Positions 20,843 through 28,953 of a stretch of DNA of 64,000 bases are shown piece by piece. Position 1 is the first letter of the stretch. Each line of letters begins with the position of its first letter. The DNA comes from Paenibacillus chitinolyticus NBRC 15660 (GTDB taxonomy: Bacteria; Bacillota; Bacilli; Paenibacillales; NBRC-103111): the NCBI RefSeq assembly GCF_000739915.1, contig NZ_BBJT01000004.1, forward strand, positions 62,001 through 126,000, given 5' to 3'. A model generated the notes under the pieces. The model did no database searches, had not been told where the DNA came from, and worked only from the letters and a program-made list of their open reading frames with translations. The position numbers and the translations under genes are program-made.

Positions 20843-21802
20843 TTACTTTCCGGCTGCTTCGTTCCCCGAGAGAACCGCCTCGATCCGCTCCAGCACGTCC
20901 GCCGCCAGCTTCACGCCTTCGGCTTTCACGTTCTGCTCCACCTGCTCCGGACGGCTCGCGCCTACGAGGGCGCTCGCTACGTTCGGCTGGCGCAGAATCC
21001 AGGCAAGGGCGAGCTGTCCCACGGTAAGATCCAACTCCGCTGCGATGCCTTCGAGCTGCTTCACCTTCGCAATGTTCTCCGCCGTAACGGCGCCGCGCAT
21101 CGTTTCGACTTTGGCGGCGCGGCTGTCCGCCGGAATGTCGTCCGCCGACTTGTATTTGCCGGTCAGGAGCCCCTGCGCCAGCGGCGAGAATACGACCTGA
21201 CCGATTCCTTTTTCCTCGCCCAGGGGGATGATATCTTTCTCGATATAGCGGTTGAACATGTTGTAAACCGGCTGGTTGACGACGATTTTATCTAGCAGAT
21301 ATCTCTCGGCCAGACCGAGCGCATCCGCCATTTGAGCCGCCGTCCATTCGCTTACCCCTATGTAAAGCACCTTGCCTTGGGTAATGAGATCGTCGAGGGC
21401 GCGGAGCGTTTCCTCCAGCGGCGTCTCGGGATCGTACCGGTGGCAGTAATAAATGTCGACGTAATCGGTTCCCAGTCTTTTAAGGCTGGCATGCGCCTGC
21501 TCCATGATATGCTTGCGGGAAAGGCCTCTGTCATTCGGTCCTTCGCCCATCGGCCAGAAAGCTTTCGTCGCCAGCACATAAGATTCACGCGGATATTCCT
21601 TCAAAGTGTCGCCGACTACCTTCTCGGCTTCCCCCTGCTTGTAAACGTTTGCGGTATCAAAAAAGTTAACGCCCAAATCGTAAGCTTTACGGATCGATTG
21701 AACCGCATTGTCACGTTCGACGTAGCCTCCATAAGTAAGCCAGCTTCCGAGGCTAATCTCACTGACCTTCAAGCCCGACCGTCCGAGTCTGCGATAGTGC
21801 AT
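20843..21802 (-). CDS. Aldo/keto reductase (K+ channel beta-subunit-like subgroup)
   Basis: 319 residues, TIM-barrel NADPH-dependent oxidoreductase. The catalytic tetrad is recognisable: Asp and Tyr in FFDTANVY (about 48-55), Lys in VLATKAFW (about 83), and His in IYYCHRYD (about 120). The N-terminus MHYRRLGRSGLKVSEISLGSW is typical. The start at 21802 is chosen for GGAGG 9 bases upstream; the frame is open to 21832. It is divergent from the HxlR regulator at 21999, suggesting an aldehyde- or electrophile-responsive pair. Confidence 0.9.
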   Translation of the reverse strand: MHYRRLGRSGLKVSEISLGSWLTYGGYVERDNAVQSIRKAYDLGVNFFDTANVYKQGEAEKVVGDTLKEYPRESYVLATKAFWPMGEGPNDRGLSRKHIMEQAHASLKRLGTDYVDIYYCHRYDPETPLEETLRALDDLITQGKVLYIGVSEWTAAQMADALGLAERYLLDKIVVNQPVYNMFNRYIEKDIIPLGEEKGIGQVVFSPLAQGLLTGKYKSADDIPADSRAAKVETMRGAVTAENIAKVKQLEGIAAELDLTVGQLALAWILRQPNVASALVGASRPEQVEQNVKAEGVKLAADVLERIEAVLSGNEAAGK

Positions 21803-21921
21803 GTTCCATAAACCTCCCCAATCTGTTTTCACGAAGCGGACAAGCCGCCTCCCATTGCCATCATAAAATACTTTCTATATGATGAACAGTAGTGATCTTT
21901 TTTTGATCATACCCATAAAAT

Positions 21922-21934
21922 TGTAGCTGCTACA
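21922..21934. promoter_or_regulatory. Palindrome between divergent AKR and HxlR genes
   Basis: TGTAGCTGCTACA, a 13-bp palindrome with 6-bp arms, in the shared intergenic region. It is a candidate operator for the HxlR protein. Confidence 0.45.
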
Positions 21935-21998
21935 CTTTTGTTTAGCAGGGTTTTGGCCTTGCGGCGGACTTATACTTTTAAAAGGGGGGAGCGCCTTC

Positions 21999-22364
21999 AT
22001 GACAGCTCGATCCGGGAAAACACCGGCGGAACCGGCGGCAAACAGCTATATTCCGAAGGAGCCTTGCGTCATCGAATGTTCCATTGAAAAAACGCTCGAT
22101 GTCATCGGCGGAAAATGGGCGTTCCTTGTGATCCGGGAGCTTTTCGACGGTACGAGACGCTTCGGAGAGCTTCAGCGCAGCATTGCTTCGATTAGCCCTA
22201 CCGCACTGACGAATATTCTCCGCCATCTGGAGAAACAGGGCGTGCTCGAACGGAAAGCCTTCGCGACCGTACCGGTTACCGTGGAATACACGCTGACACC
22301 GAAAGGCCGCGATTTACACAAAATTTTAAAAGAAATGAAGCTCTGGGCGGCCAAATGGACCTGA
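21999..22364 (+). CDS. HxlR-family transcriptional regulator
   Basis: 121 residues, winged-helix DNA-binding protein. The family pattern is clear: Cys-containing N-terminus (EPCVIECSIEKTLDVIGGKW, about 25-45), then IRELFDGTRRFGELQRSI, ISPTALTNILRHLEKQGVLER and YTLTPKGRDL. Several members (YodB, HypR) sense electrophiles or oxidants through this N-terminal cysteine, and two cysteines are present here. GGGGGGAG precedes the ATG. Divergent from the aldo/keto reductase, which is its likely target. Confidence 0.9.
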   Translation: MTARSGKTPAEPAANSYIPKEPCVIECSIEKTLDVIGGKWAFLVIRELFDGTRRFGELQRSIASISPTALTNILRHLEKQGVLERKAFATVPVTVEYTLTPKGRDLHKILKEMKLWAAKWT

Positions 22365-22451
22365 CTGACACAGGGACGAATTGTTCGGTCAACCGGCAGC
22401 GGGGACATAACATGCCGATACATAACCCAGGAGAGCGGGGGAAAAAGAATC

Positions 22452-22922
22452 ATGAAAGCTTTAAGACCGGAAGAAGTGGTCAAACGTTTTTTTGATGAAG
22501 TACGGTCGGGAAAAAAACTGGCGGCCGCTCCCGAGCTGATGGCCGGTAAAGTATTCGCCCACCAGGTCCAGTCGGAACAAGAGGTGACGGTCGAGCGCAC
22601 GCCCGAAGTTTATGCGGAGCACGTGCAAGAAATGCTCGATGCCTACGGCCCCTTCACCCTGGAAGTACAGGAGCTGCTGGGCTCCGGCGACCGGGTGTAC
22701 GTACGCTGGAAGCAGACGGGAACGCACATCGGCGAAGTCGACGGCTATCCGCCGACCGGCCTGCCCGTTATCGAGCTGGCGAGCGCGGTGTACCGGGTGG
22801 AGAACGGCAAAATCGCCGAGTACTGGATCCAGATCGACCGGGCCGGTATCGAACGTCAGTTGAAACGCAATGCAGCGGAAGCGGGGGCGGCAACAGCCAC
22901 GGCCGGCGGTGCGGCGGACTAG
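22452..22922 (+). CDS. SnoaL-like (NTF2-fold) protein
   Basis: 156 residues. The pattern (VVKRFFDEVRSGK, MLDAYGPFTLEVQELLGSGDRVYVRWKQTGTH, VYRVENGKIAEYWIQID) matches SnoaL/ester-cyclase-like proteins with an NTF2 fold, a group that includes polyketide cyclases and many uncharacterised enzymes. The last 20 residues are Ala/Gly-rich. AGGAGAG lies upstream. Whether it has enzymatic activity is unknown. It follows the HxlR gene by about 90 bases, possibly in one transcript, and the 7-bp repeat array begins about 90 bases after it. Confidence 0.8.
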   Translation: MKALRPEEVVKRFFDEVRSGKKLAAAPELMAGKVFAHQVQSEQEVTVERTPEVYAEHVQEMLDAYGPFTLEVQELLGSGDRVYVRWKQTGTHIGEVDGYPPTGLPVIELASAVYRVENGKIAEYWIQIDRAGIERQLKRNAAEAGAATATAGGAAD

Positions 22923-23010
22923 CGGGCAGACACCGGAGCTTGCGGTGTCGGGCTATGGAGCGGACAGCTGCGGATATCTACGCTTGCCGTTTGGAGAGGC
23001 AGACAACCGG

Positions 23011-23239
23011 ACACGAGACACGAGACACGAGACACGAGACACGAGACACGAGACACGAGACACGAGACACGAGACACGAGACACGAGACACGAGACACGA
23101 GACACGAGACACGAGACACGAGACACGAGACACGAGACACGAGACACGAGACACGAGACACGAGACACGAGACACGAGACACGAGACACGAGACACGAGA
23201 CACGAGACACGAGACACGAGACACGAGACACGAGACACG
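23011..23239. repeat. Perfect 7-bp tandem repeat, about 32.7 copies of ACACGAG
   Basis: 229 bases of uninterrupted ACACGAG units, no sequence variation seen between copies. The array lies between the SnoaL-like gene and its terminator. The plus strand contains no T. Confidence 0.97.
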
Positions 23240-23273
23240 GTAAATGGTAGACGAATTTCTCGGGAAGTACAAG

Positions 23274-23303
23274 AAAAGAAGCCGGTTAACCGGCTTCTTT
23301 TTC
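23274..23303 (+). terminator. Terminator downstream of the 7-bp array
   Basis: AAAAGAAGCCGG/CCGGCTTCTTTT 12-bp stem with TTAA loop and T run; nearly symmetric, so it could work on both strands. Confidence 0.85.
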
Positions 23304-23523
23304 TGTCTTTATGCGGCGCGATGCCTGAAGAAATGATCAGGACAACGAGAAGGGCCGGGAAAGCGCCCGCTGATTTCTTCCGAGGCCATGCGTCAGCGCT
23401 GTCAAAACGTCTAGGTCGGCTGCTGCGCTCCATTTTCGCAACGCATGCAGCTCCCAGCATGTCGCAATGCACGCAGCTCTCAGCGTGTAATGTGACGTCG
23501 CATGACGGCGGGGTCTCGTTCCT

Positions 23524-24519
23524 CTACAGCTTAACGGCGCAACCGCTCGCCGCCGAGGCGTTGGACGCTTCCATCAAGCGGGTGAGGTCCGCTGCCAGAA
23601 GCAGGTTCTCCTCCGCCCGGGTACCGGACTCGATATGCGCCACCCACTGCTCGAAAGCGGAAGGCTTCGCCTGCGGGAGATCCGTCACCGTCTGCCACTC
23701 CTCCCCTTCCTGCGCCCGCGTACGAAGCAGGAGCTTGTCGTCGTGCTGGGAGTACAGCAGAGTGCCCTGCGTGCCGTGAATCTCGATCACGAACGGGGAA
23801 TGGCTGTTCACAAAGCCCGCTTCCACGATGCCCAGAGCGCCGTTCGGATAACGCAGTACGCTCACCGCGTTATCTTCCGCGGAGCGTCCCGTCACGCTGC
23901 CGTAATTCGCCGTCAGGCTTTCCGGCATCCCGAGGAACAAGCGGGTCAGGTACATCGGATGGCAGCCCAGATCGATCATGGCGCCTCCCTGCGCAGCGGA
24001 TTCGTCGAAGAAACGCTCGGGAAGCCAGCCGCCTCCCTCTTCCCGGCTCAATCCGCCGTTATGGGATAGTCTTGTACGAACCAGCGTCAGTTTTCCGAGA
24101 ACTCCCTGTTCGAGAATGTCCCGAATCGCCAGTGTGTACGGAGCGTTCAATCTCGGCAGCGAAACCGTCATGACCACTCCCGCTTCGCGGACCGCGTCCA
24201 TAATCTCGTCGGATTCCTTCTTCGTGGCGGCGACGACTTTTTCCGTGAAGATATGCTTGCCCGCTTTGGCCGCCGCCACCATAACGTCCCGGTGAAGATG
24301 GGTCGGGGTCGTCACGATAATGCCGTCGATTTCATCGTCGGCAAGCAGTTCAGCCAGGTTTTCGTAAAATGGAATTCCGCGGTTTTCCGCTTCTTTGCGG
24401 CCTCTGGCCGGGTCTTCATCCCAGATCGCGGCAACCTGAGTGTCCGGATGCTGGTTAGCGTCTTTCTCGTAATCCAGGGCGTGAACGTGCCAGAAACTGA
24501 GCAGAGCGACTTTTAACAT
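23524..24519 (-). CDS. Gfo/Idh/MocA-family oxidoreductase
   Basis: 331 residues. The N-terminal Rossmann domain starts MLKVALLSFWHVHALDYEKD; the family motif containing the catalytic lysine is HIFTEKVVA (about 92), and the C-terminal alpha/beta domain includes GGAMIDLGCHPMYLTRLFLG. These enzymes are NAD(P)-dependent dehydrogenases acting on sugars, inositols or related polyols. Substrate cannot be assigned. GGAGG precedes the ATG. It is convergent with the repeat region and divergent from the gene at 24812. Confidence 0.88.
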   Translation of the reverse strand: MLKVALLSFWHVHALDYEKDANQHPDTQVAAIWDEDPARGRKEAENRGIPFYENLAELLADDEIDGIIVTTPTHLHRDVMVAAAKAGKHIFTEKVVAATKKESDEIMDAVREAGVVMTVSLPRLNAPYTLAIRDILEQGVLGKLTLVRTRLSHNGGLSREEGGGWLPERFFDESAAQGGAMIDLGCHPMYLTRLFLGMPESLTANYGSVTGRSAEDNAVSVLRYPNGALGIVEAGFVNSHSPFVIEIHGTQGTLLYSQHDDKLLLRTRAQEGEEWQTVTDLPQAKPSAFEQWVAHIESGTRAEENLLLAADLTRLMEASNASAASGCAVKL

Positions 24520-24811
24520 AAGAAAATACCTCCATTATGTCTGGTTGGTTTCGGTTAGCCGATAGGGCGAAACCCTGGTCCGGCGAATGCCTTTTGTATG
24601 GGAAGCTGCATTTGAGGAGCAGCGGCTTCATTATTTTGCACAAATTTGAACGCGCGTACATCAAGCAATGAACCTTCACCCTCCCCTTTTGCCTGTGACC
24701 GACTGCAACTGGTCCACTAAAAATAGCGTAAAGTGGCTCTTCAGAAAAGTCAACCGTCCCGCTAAGATGAAAAAAACAGCCGCAAGCAGGCAAATTACAG
24801 GGGTGGAGACT
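24520..24811. other. Intergenic region, no gene seen
   Basis: About 290 bases between divergent genes. A frame open from 24668 is in phase with the next gene but has no ribosome binding site; the TTG at 24812 does. Confidence 0.5.
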
Positions 24812-25432
24812 TTGAGAAGAAAAGAATTCGGTGTGGAAGACTGGCAGGAAATCGAGCAGTTTATGAGCGAAATGACATTCGGAATTCTGGGAACGATCGG
24901 CGAGGACGGGTATCCGAATTTAAAAGCTCTTAATTTTGTATACGCGGACGGCGCGATTTATGCCCACGGAAGCAAAGTCGGCGAAAAAATTTCGGACCTG
25001 GGCCGGAATCCTCTCGTCACTTTCGCCATAGCCAAGGAGTATGCGCTCATTCCTTCCTATTTTACGGAGCCCGTGTACGCCTGTCCGGCGACAGCCTTCT
25101 TTAAGTCCGTCGTGATAAAAGGCAAGGCTGTCCTCGTGGAAGATTTGGAGGAAAAAGCGAAGGCGCTCGGCGTCTTCATGGAAAAGCTTCAGCCCGAGGG
25201 AGGCTATGAGCCTTTCTCGCTGGAAAATCGGGGGTACGTCAGCCAAATCCGCGGCGTCGCCGTGATCCGCATCGACGTGGAAGACCTGTCCGCCAAGTTC
25301 AAGTTCGGCCAGAACATGAAAGGCGCCAAGCGCGAAGCCGTCGTGAACGGACTCGAAAACCGCGGGAAAGAACTGGACGAGGAGACCGTCCGTCTGATGA
25401 AGCTGTATTGTCCGGCGCACCGGGAGGGATAA
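24812..25432 (+). CDS. Pyridoxamine 5'-phosphate oxidase-like FMN-binding protein
   Basis: 206 residues with a split-barrel flavin-binding fold: MSEMTFGILGTIGEDGYPNLKALNFVY, then YAHGSKVGEK and CPATAFFKSVVIKGKAVLV, then VAVIRIDVEDLSAK. It resembles the NimA/pyridoxamine-oxidase-like group of small flavin proteins whose roles range from nitroimidazole resistance to haem or F420-related chemistry. The start is taken as TTG at 24812 because AGGGGTGGAG lies upstream. Substrate is not known. Confidence 0.78.
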   Translation: MRRKEFGVEDWQEIEQFMSEMTFGILGTIGEDGYPNLKALNFVYADGAIYAHGSKVGEKISDLGRNPLVTFAIAKEYALIPSYFTEPVYACPATAFFKSVVIKGKAVLVEDLEEKAKALGVFMEKLQPEGGYEPFSLENRGYVSQIRGVAVIRIDVEDLSAKFKFGQNMKGAKREAVVNGLENRGKELDEETVRLMKLYCPAHREG

Positions 25433-25913
25433 CGGACGGACAAAGGCTCCGCTCCGGGTGAGGAACGCTGCCGTGCCGTCCGTTTGGACGCGGGCTTAGC
25501 TGCTGTCCGCGACGGCCTCCAAGCGACGTCCGCCGCACGCGGAGGCCGTAAGCGCGGTATGTAAGGCAGCAGCCTCCCCCGCTGATCGAACGGCCCTACA
25601 GGACGGGAGCTAGACGCAGACTGCGCCCCTTTGCCGGAAGGCAGGCAAAACCGAAAAACCCGGTTCCGCTCTATACGGAACCGGGTTGTTTTGGATTTGC
25701 CGATCTGTCGGAGAGTGCCTGCATCCGAGTCTCGATCAAGGGTTTAATTTGCCCCCAAAGATGGAAAAGCCGGGTGCCAAGCCTCAAGATCCTTCCGAAG
25801 CGGGAATTCCCCTTCATGGGTAACACAAGCAAGCGGCCGCTCCCGCACTGAACCTGACATCTGTTTCAATCTTCGCATCAGCGTAGGTTTTCCGACCACT
25901 TCGCCGGCGGGAT
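25433..25913. other. Gene-free stretch before ptsI, with one terminator
   Basis: About 480 bases with no convincing gene on either strand. The part from 25433 to 25650 is GC-rich without recognisable signals. A strong terminator lies at 25657-25692. The remainder to 25913 shows nothing I recognise. Confidence 0.55.
25657..25692 (+). terminator. Strong terminator, usable from both sides
   Basis: 12-bp perfect stem AACCCGGTTCCG/CGGAACCGGGTT with a 7-base loop, followed by GTTTT on the plus strand; an A run upstream makes it effective for the minus strand genes as well. Confidence 0.85.
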
Positions 25914-27671
25914 TTAAACAGATTTAGACTCGCGGAACTCCTCGAGCGCCTGACGCACCGCCTGAGGCGTATCAAGAAGCAGCACCCGCTCCGCAAGCTC
26001 GCGGCACTCCTGACGATCCAGCCCGGCCAGCACTTCTTTCAGTGGGCTGAGACGCCCCGCCTCCATGCTCCACTCGTCCAGTCCGAGACCGAGCAGAAGC
26101 GGTGCGGCCAACGGATCGCCCGCCATGCCGCCGCACATGCCGGTCCACTTGCCGGCCGAGTGCGAAGCTTCGATCACGGTGCGGATCAGCTGGAGAACGG
26201 CCGGATGGAAATAGTCGTACAAGTACGCCACGTGCTCGTTCATCCGGTCCACGGCCAGCGTATACTGAACCAGGTCGTTCGTCCCGATGCTGAAGAAGTC
26301 CACTTCCCGGGCAAACTGGCCCGCCATCACGGCCGTGGAAGGAATCTCGACCATGATGCCGACTTCCATGTTCTCGTCGAACGGTACGCCTTCCTGTCTC
26401 AGCTCCGCCTGCGCTTCCGCCAGGATTTCTTTGGCCTGCCGCCATTCCTGCAGGCCGGAGATCATCGGGAACATCACCTTCACCTTGCTGTAGGCGCTGG
26501 CCCGCAGAACCGCCCGCAGCTGCGTGAGCAGCAGCTCCTTGCGGCTGAGGCCGATCCGTATCGCCCGGTAACCGAGGAAGGGATTCACTTCCTTCGGCAG
26601 CTGCAGATACGGAAGCTCCTTATCCCCGCCGATATCCATCGTGCGGATGATTACGGGGCGGCCCTCCATAAGCTTGGCCGCTTCCAGATAGGCACGGTAC
26701 TGTTCTTCCTCCCCCGGCATAGACGGGGAATTCATGAACAGGAACTCCGTGCGGTACAGCCCCACGCCGTCCGCTCCCTGTGCGGCGGCGGCTCCGGCTT
26801 CCGCGGCGGTTCCGATGTTCGCCGCGAGCTCCACGCGCGTACCGTCCGCGGTTACCGCGGGACGGGCCGCGTATGCCTCGAGCGACTTGCGGCGCTCGAG
26901 ATCCTGCCCCATGCGGAGCCGGTACTGCTCCGCTTCGGCTTCTCCCGGCCGGGCGATGCACAGCCCGGCGGCTCCGTCGACGACGAGGGTGTCCCCGTCG
27001 TCAATGCCGTCCACGGCATCGCCTGCGCCGACGATGGCGGCGATGCCGAGCGACCGCGCCAGAATGGCGGTGTGGGAGGTCGCTCCGCCCGTGCGGGTAA
27101 TAAAGCCGACAACCTTGGCCGGGTCGAGCTGCACCGTGTCGGACGGCGTAAGATCGTCGGCCACGAGGATCACCTCGCCGGTGATACCCTCAAGACCGGC
27201 TCTCTCTCCGGGCGACAGGCAGGCCAAGAGGCGGCTTCCGATATCGCGGATATCGGCGGCGCGCTCTTTCATGTAGTCGTTGGTCATCCCTTCGAACCAG
27301 GAGGCGACCTGACTTACGATTTCGGAGACGGCCTGCGGAGCCGGCTCCAGCTTTTCCCGGACCCGAGCTTCCATCTTCGGATAGAAGGCCGGATCGTCCA
27401 GCAGTTTCCGCTGGCCCGCCAAAATACCGGCCTGCTCTTCACCGACGGTTTCCTTCGCCTTCTCCGTGAGCCGTTCCAATTCGCCTGCACAGCGGGCTTT
27501 GGCTTCTTTAAGCTTGGCAAGCTCAGCCTCGACAACCGCCGGATCAGCCGCAATAGGCTTCCATTCGGCAGAAGCTCCGCCAGCATTCCCGTGCGCTGCG
27601 CGGTAAACGAATGCCTGCGCGATGCGGATTCCTTCCGAAACGCCGATTCCCTGAATATGCAGCCCCTTCAT
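25914..27671 (-). CDS. ptsI: Phosphoenolpyruvate-protein phosphotransferase (PTS enzyme I)
   Basis: 585 residues. EI takes phosphate from PEP to its own His and passes it to HPr. The phosphorylated His is in GGATSHTAILARSLG (about 193), preceded by VGFITRTGG; the PEP-binding barrel has GVGLYRTEFLFM (about 300), FFSIGTNDLVQYTLAVDR (about 455) and the Cys loop MCGGMAGD (about 505). In the usual EI that last motif is CGEMAGD, so Glu is replaced by Gly here. Its ATG overlaps the HPr stop by one base (TAATG). It is likely dedicated to the Ula-type PTS upstream in the same orientation; it is not followed by other genes. Confidence 0.93.
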   Translation of the reverse strand: MKGLHIQGIGVSEGIRIAQAFVYRAAHGNAGGASAEWKPIAADPAVVEAELAKLKEAKARCAGELERLTEKAKETVGEEQAGILAGQRKLLDDPAFYPKMEARVREKLEPAPQAVSEIVSQVASWFEGMTNDYMKERAADIRDIGSRLLACLSPGERAGLEGITGEVILVADDLTPSDTVQLDPAKVVGFITRTGGATSHTAILARSLGIAAIVGAGDAVDGIDDGDTLVVDGAAGLCIARPGEAEAEQYRLRMGQDLERRKSLEAYAARPAVTADGTRVELAANIGTAAEAGAAAAQGADGVGLYRTEFLFMNSPSMPGEEEQYRAYLEAAKLMEGRPVIIRTMDIGGDKELPYLQLPKEVNPFLGYRAIRIGLSRKELLLTQLRAVLRASAYSKVKVMFPMISGLQEWRQAKEILAEAQAELRQEGVPFDENMEVGIMVEIPSTAVMAGQFAREVDFFSIGTNDLVQYTLAVDRMNEHVAYLYDYFHPAVLQLIRTVIEASHSAGKWTGMCGGMAGDPLAAPLLLGLGLDEWSMEAGRLSPLKEVLAGLDRQECRELAERVLLLDTPQAVRQALEEFRESKSV

Positions 27672-27940
27672 TAGGCTTCACCGAACTTGCTTTCAACAAG
27701 CTGCGCCAGGGCTTCAACGGCTTCCTTCTCTCCGTCGCCGCTGGCTTCGATCGTCACGACAGCTCCCTTTTCAATGCCGAGCGTCATCAGCTCCAGCATG
27801 CTTTTGCAATCCGCCGTGCGTCCGTCTCCGGTCTTCAGGTGCACCTCTGCTCCAAACTGGCCGGCTGTTTCAGCAAAAAGCTGAGCCGGACGGACATGAA
27901 AACCCTGCGCATTCTGTATGGTTACTGTTTGTGCGAACAT
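27671..27940 (-). CDS. HPr-family phosphocarrier protein
   Basis: 89 residues. The phosphorylated His is in QGFHVRPAQLF (about residue 15), where common HPr has GIHARPA, so the motif is divergent. The regulatory Ser site is in CKSMLELMTLGI (about residue 46), a region usually reading KSIMGVMSLGI. The start at 27940 has AGGAGG six bases upstream. Its stop overlaps the EI start, so it is translationally coupled. The differences suggest a second, specialised HPr rather than the general one; whether Ser46 is phosphorylated cannot be told. Confidence 0.88.
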   Translation of the reverse strand: MFAQTVTIQNAQGFHVRPAQLFAETAGQFGAEVHLKTGDGRTADCKSMLELMTLGIEKGAVVTIEASGDGEKEAVEALAQLVESKFGEA

Positions 27941-28199
27941 GTCGTTCCTCCTCACCCGTTCACCGCCGGATCAAGACCGCAAAAAAGGGATAAGGGTGTA
28001 TGGTTTCTCCCGACAGCTATCCGCTTATGTTTTGCAAGTCGTCTTTCGGCGATTGTTCCCGGTTAACGTTTTTTGGGGTTGATTGTAAAATTTCCGTTCT
28101 CTGGTCTGCTTATCTCTCTATTACTCCACACATTTGCCGGTTCTGAGCCGGATACAACCTTCTGTTTGATTTGCGGTTGTTTTTCTCTGTTAAATCAGG
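27941..28199. other. Intergenic region between HPr and the SIS gene
   Basis: About 260 bases. No gene seen and no clear terminator or promoter, so HPr-EI could be in the same transcript as the SIS gene. Confidence 0.4.
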
Positions 28200-28937
28200 C
28201 TACGCCAGCAGGGCGATCCGCTCTTTGTACGTTTGGATCAGCGCCTGGTTGTGCGCATCGGAACCGTCGATGTTGCCGCTCAGGAACACCGGCGGGTTAA
28301 AACCGTTTTCGATCATGATTTCAATGGACTCGGCAAAAACGGCGTTCAGAATCGCAGCTCCGATCACGGTCGAGCTCGGTGTGAAAGGAACTTGCAAGCC
28401 CGGATGATTCAGCACGGCGTCTCCTTTGACCGAGAAGTTGTCGATCACGAGATCCACCGCCTCGGACAAATGCTTGCCGCTGGTATGCCGCGACGGCTGG
28501 CTCATGGAATATTCCAGAGAAGTAATCCCGACGGTAACGGCGCCCTTCTCCTTCGCCATCAGGGCGACATCGACCGGAACCGGATTGCGGCCCGAAGTGG
28601 ACAGGACAAAGACGACTTCACCCTTGCGGATGTCCTGCTCCTTCATGAAATCGACCGCCAGATCGTTCTGTCTCTCCAGCTCCGACGAGCGTACCGCGCC
28701 TTCATGCAGCATCAGCTTTTCGACGAAGATCGGACGAATCGGAACAAGCCCGCCTGCCCGGTAAAATACTTCCTCGGTCAAAATGTGCGAGTGGCCGCAG
28801 CCGAACAAATGAATAATGCCGCCGTCCTGAATGCAGGCCGCCACTTTCTCGGCCGCTTCGCGAATCGGTCCGGCCTGTTCGGTCCGGACTTTGTTCAGCA
28901 GCTCGCCGATCACATCAAAATACGTATTCATCATCAT
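28200..28937 (-). CDS. SIS-domain sugar-phosphate protein (UPF0309 type)
   Basis: 245 residues. The SIS (sugar isomerase) domain is clear: IIHLFGCGHSHILTEEVF (about 43-60), VVFVLSTSGRNPVPVDVALMAKEKG (about 107-131) and a C-terminal FTPSSTVIGAAILN. The size and sequence match the UPF0309 group, whose members bind phosphosugars but lack an assigned reaction. The start at 28937 is chosen because GGGGTGAGAG lies just upstream. It is last in the run of pathway genes and may act on a product of the adjacent lactonase and PTS proteins. Confidence 0.85.
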   Translation of the reverse strand: MMMNTYFDVIGELLNKVRTEQAGPIREAAEKVAACIQDGGIIHLFGCGHSHILTEEVFYRAGGLVPIRPIFVEKLMLHEGAVRSSELERQNDLAVDFMKEQDIRKGEVVFVLSTSGRNPVPVDVALMAKEKGAVTVGITSLEYSMSQPSRHTSGKHLSEAVDLVIDNFSVKGDAVLNHPGLQVPFTPSSTVIGAAILNAVFAESIEIMIENGFNPPVFLSGNIDGSDAHNQALIQTYKERIALLA

Positions 28938-28953
28938 AGCTCTCACCCCGTTG

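Larger units (their letters stand above)
22923..23523. other. Gene-free stretch containing the 7-bp array and a terminator
   Basis: No credible gene. It holds the 7-bp repeat (23011-23239), the terminator (23274-23303) and an imperfect tandem duplication of about 26 bases at 23436-23488. Reading frames across the array are open in all six frames because of the repeat and are not evidence of coding. Confidence 0.7.

Noticed and set aside
23011-23239. CRISPR array
   Set aside because: The repeats are 7 bases, contiguous, and have no spacers; no cas genes are nearby.
22870-23779. Long frames across the 7-bp array on both strands
   Set aside because: A 7-bp repeat without T or stop motifs is open in all frames; they have no start signals and no homology.
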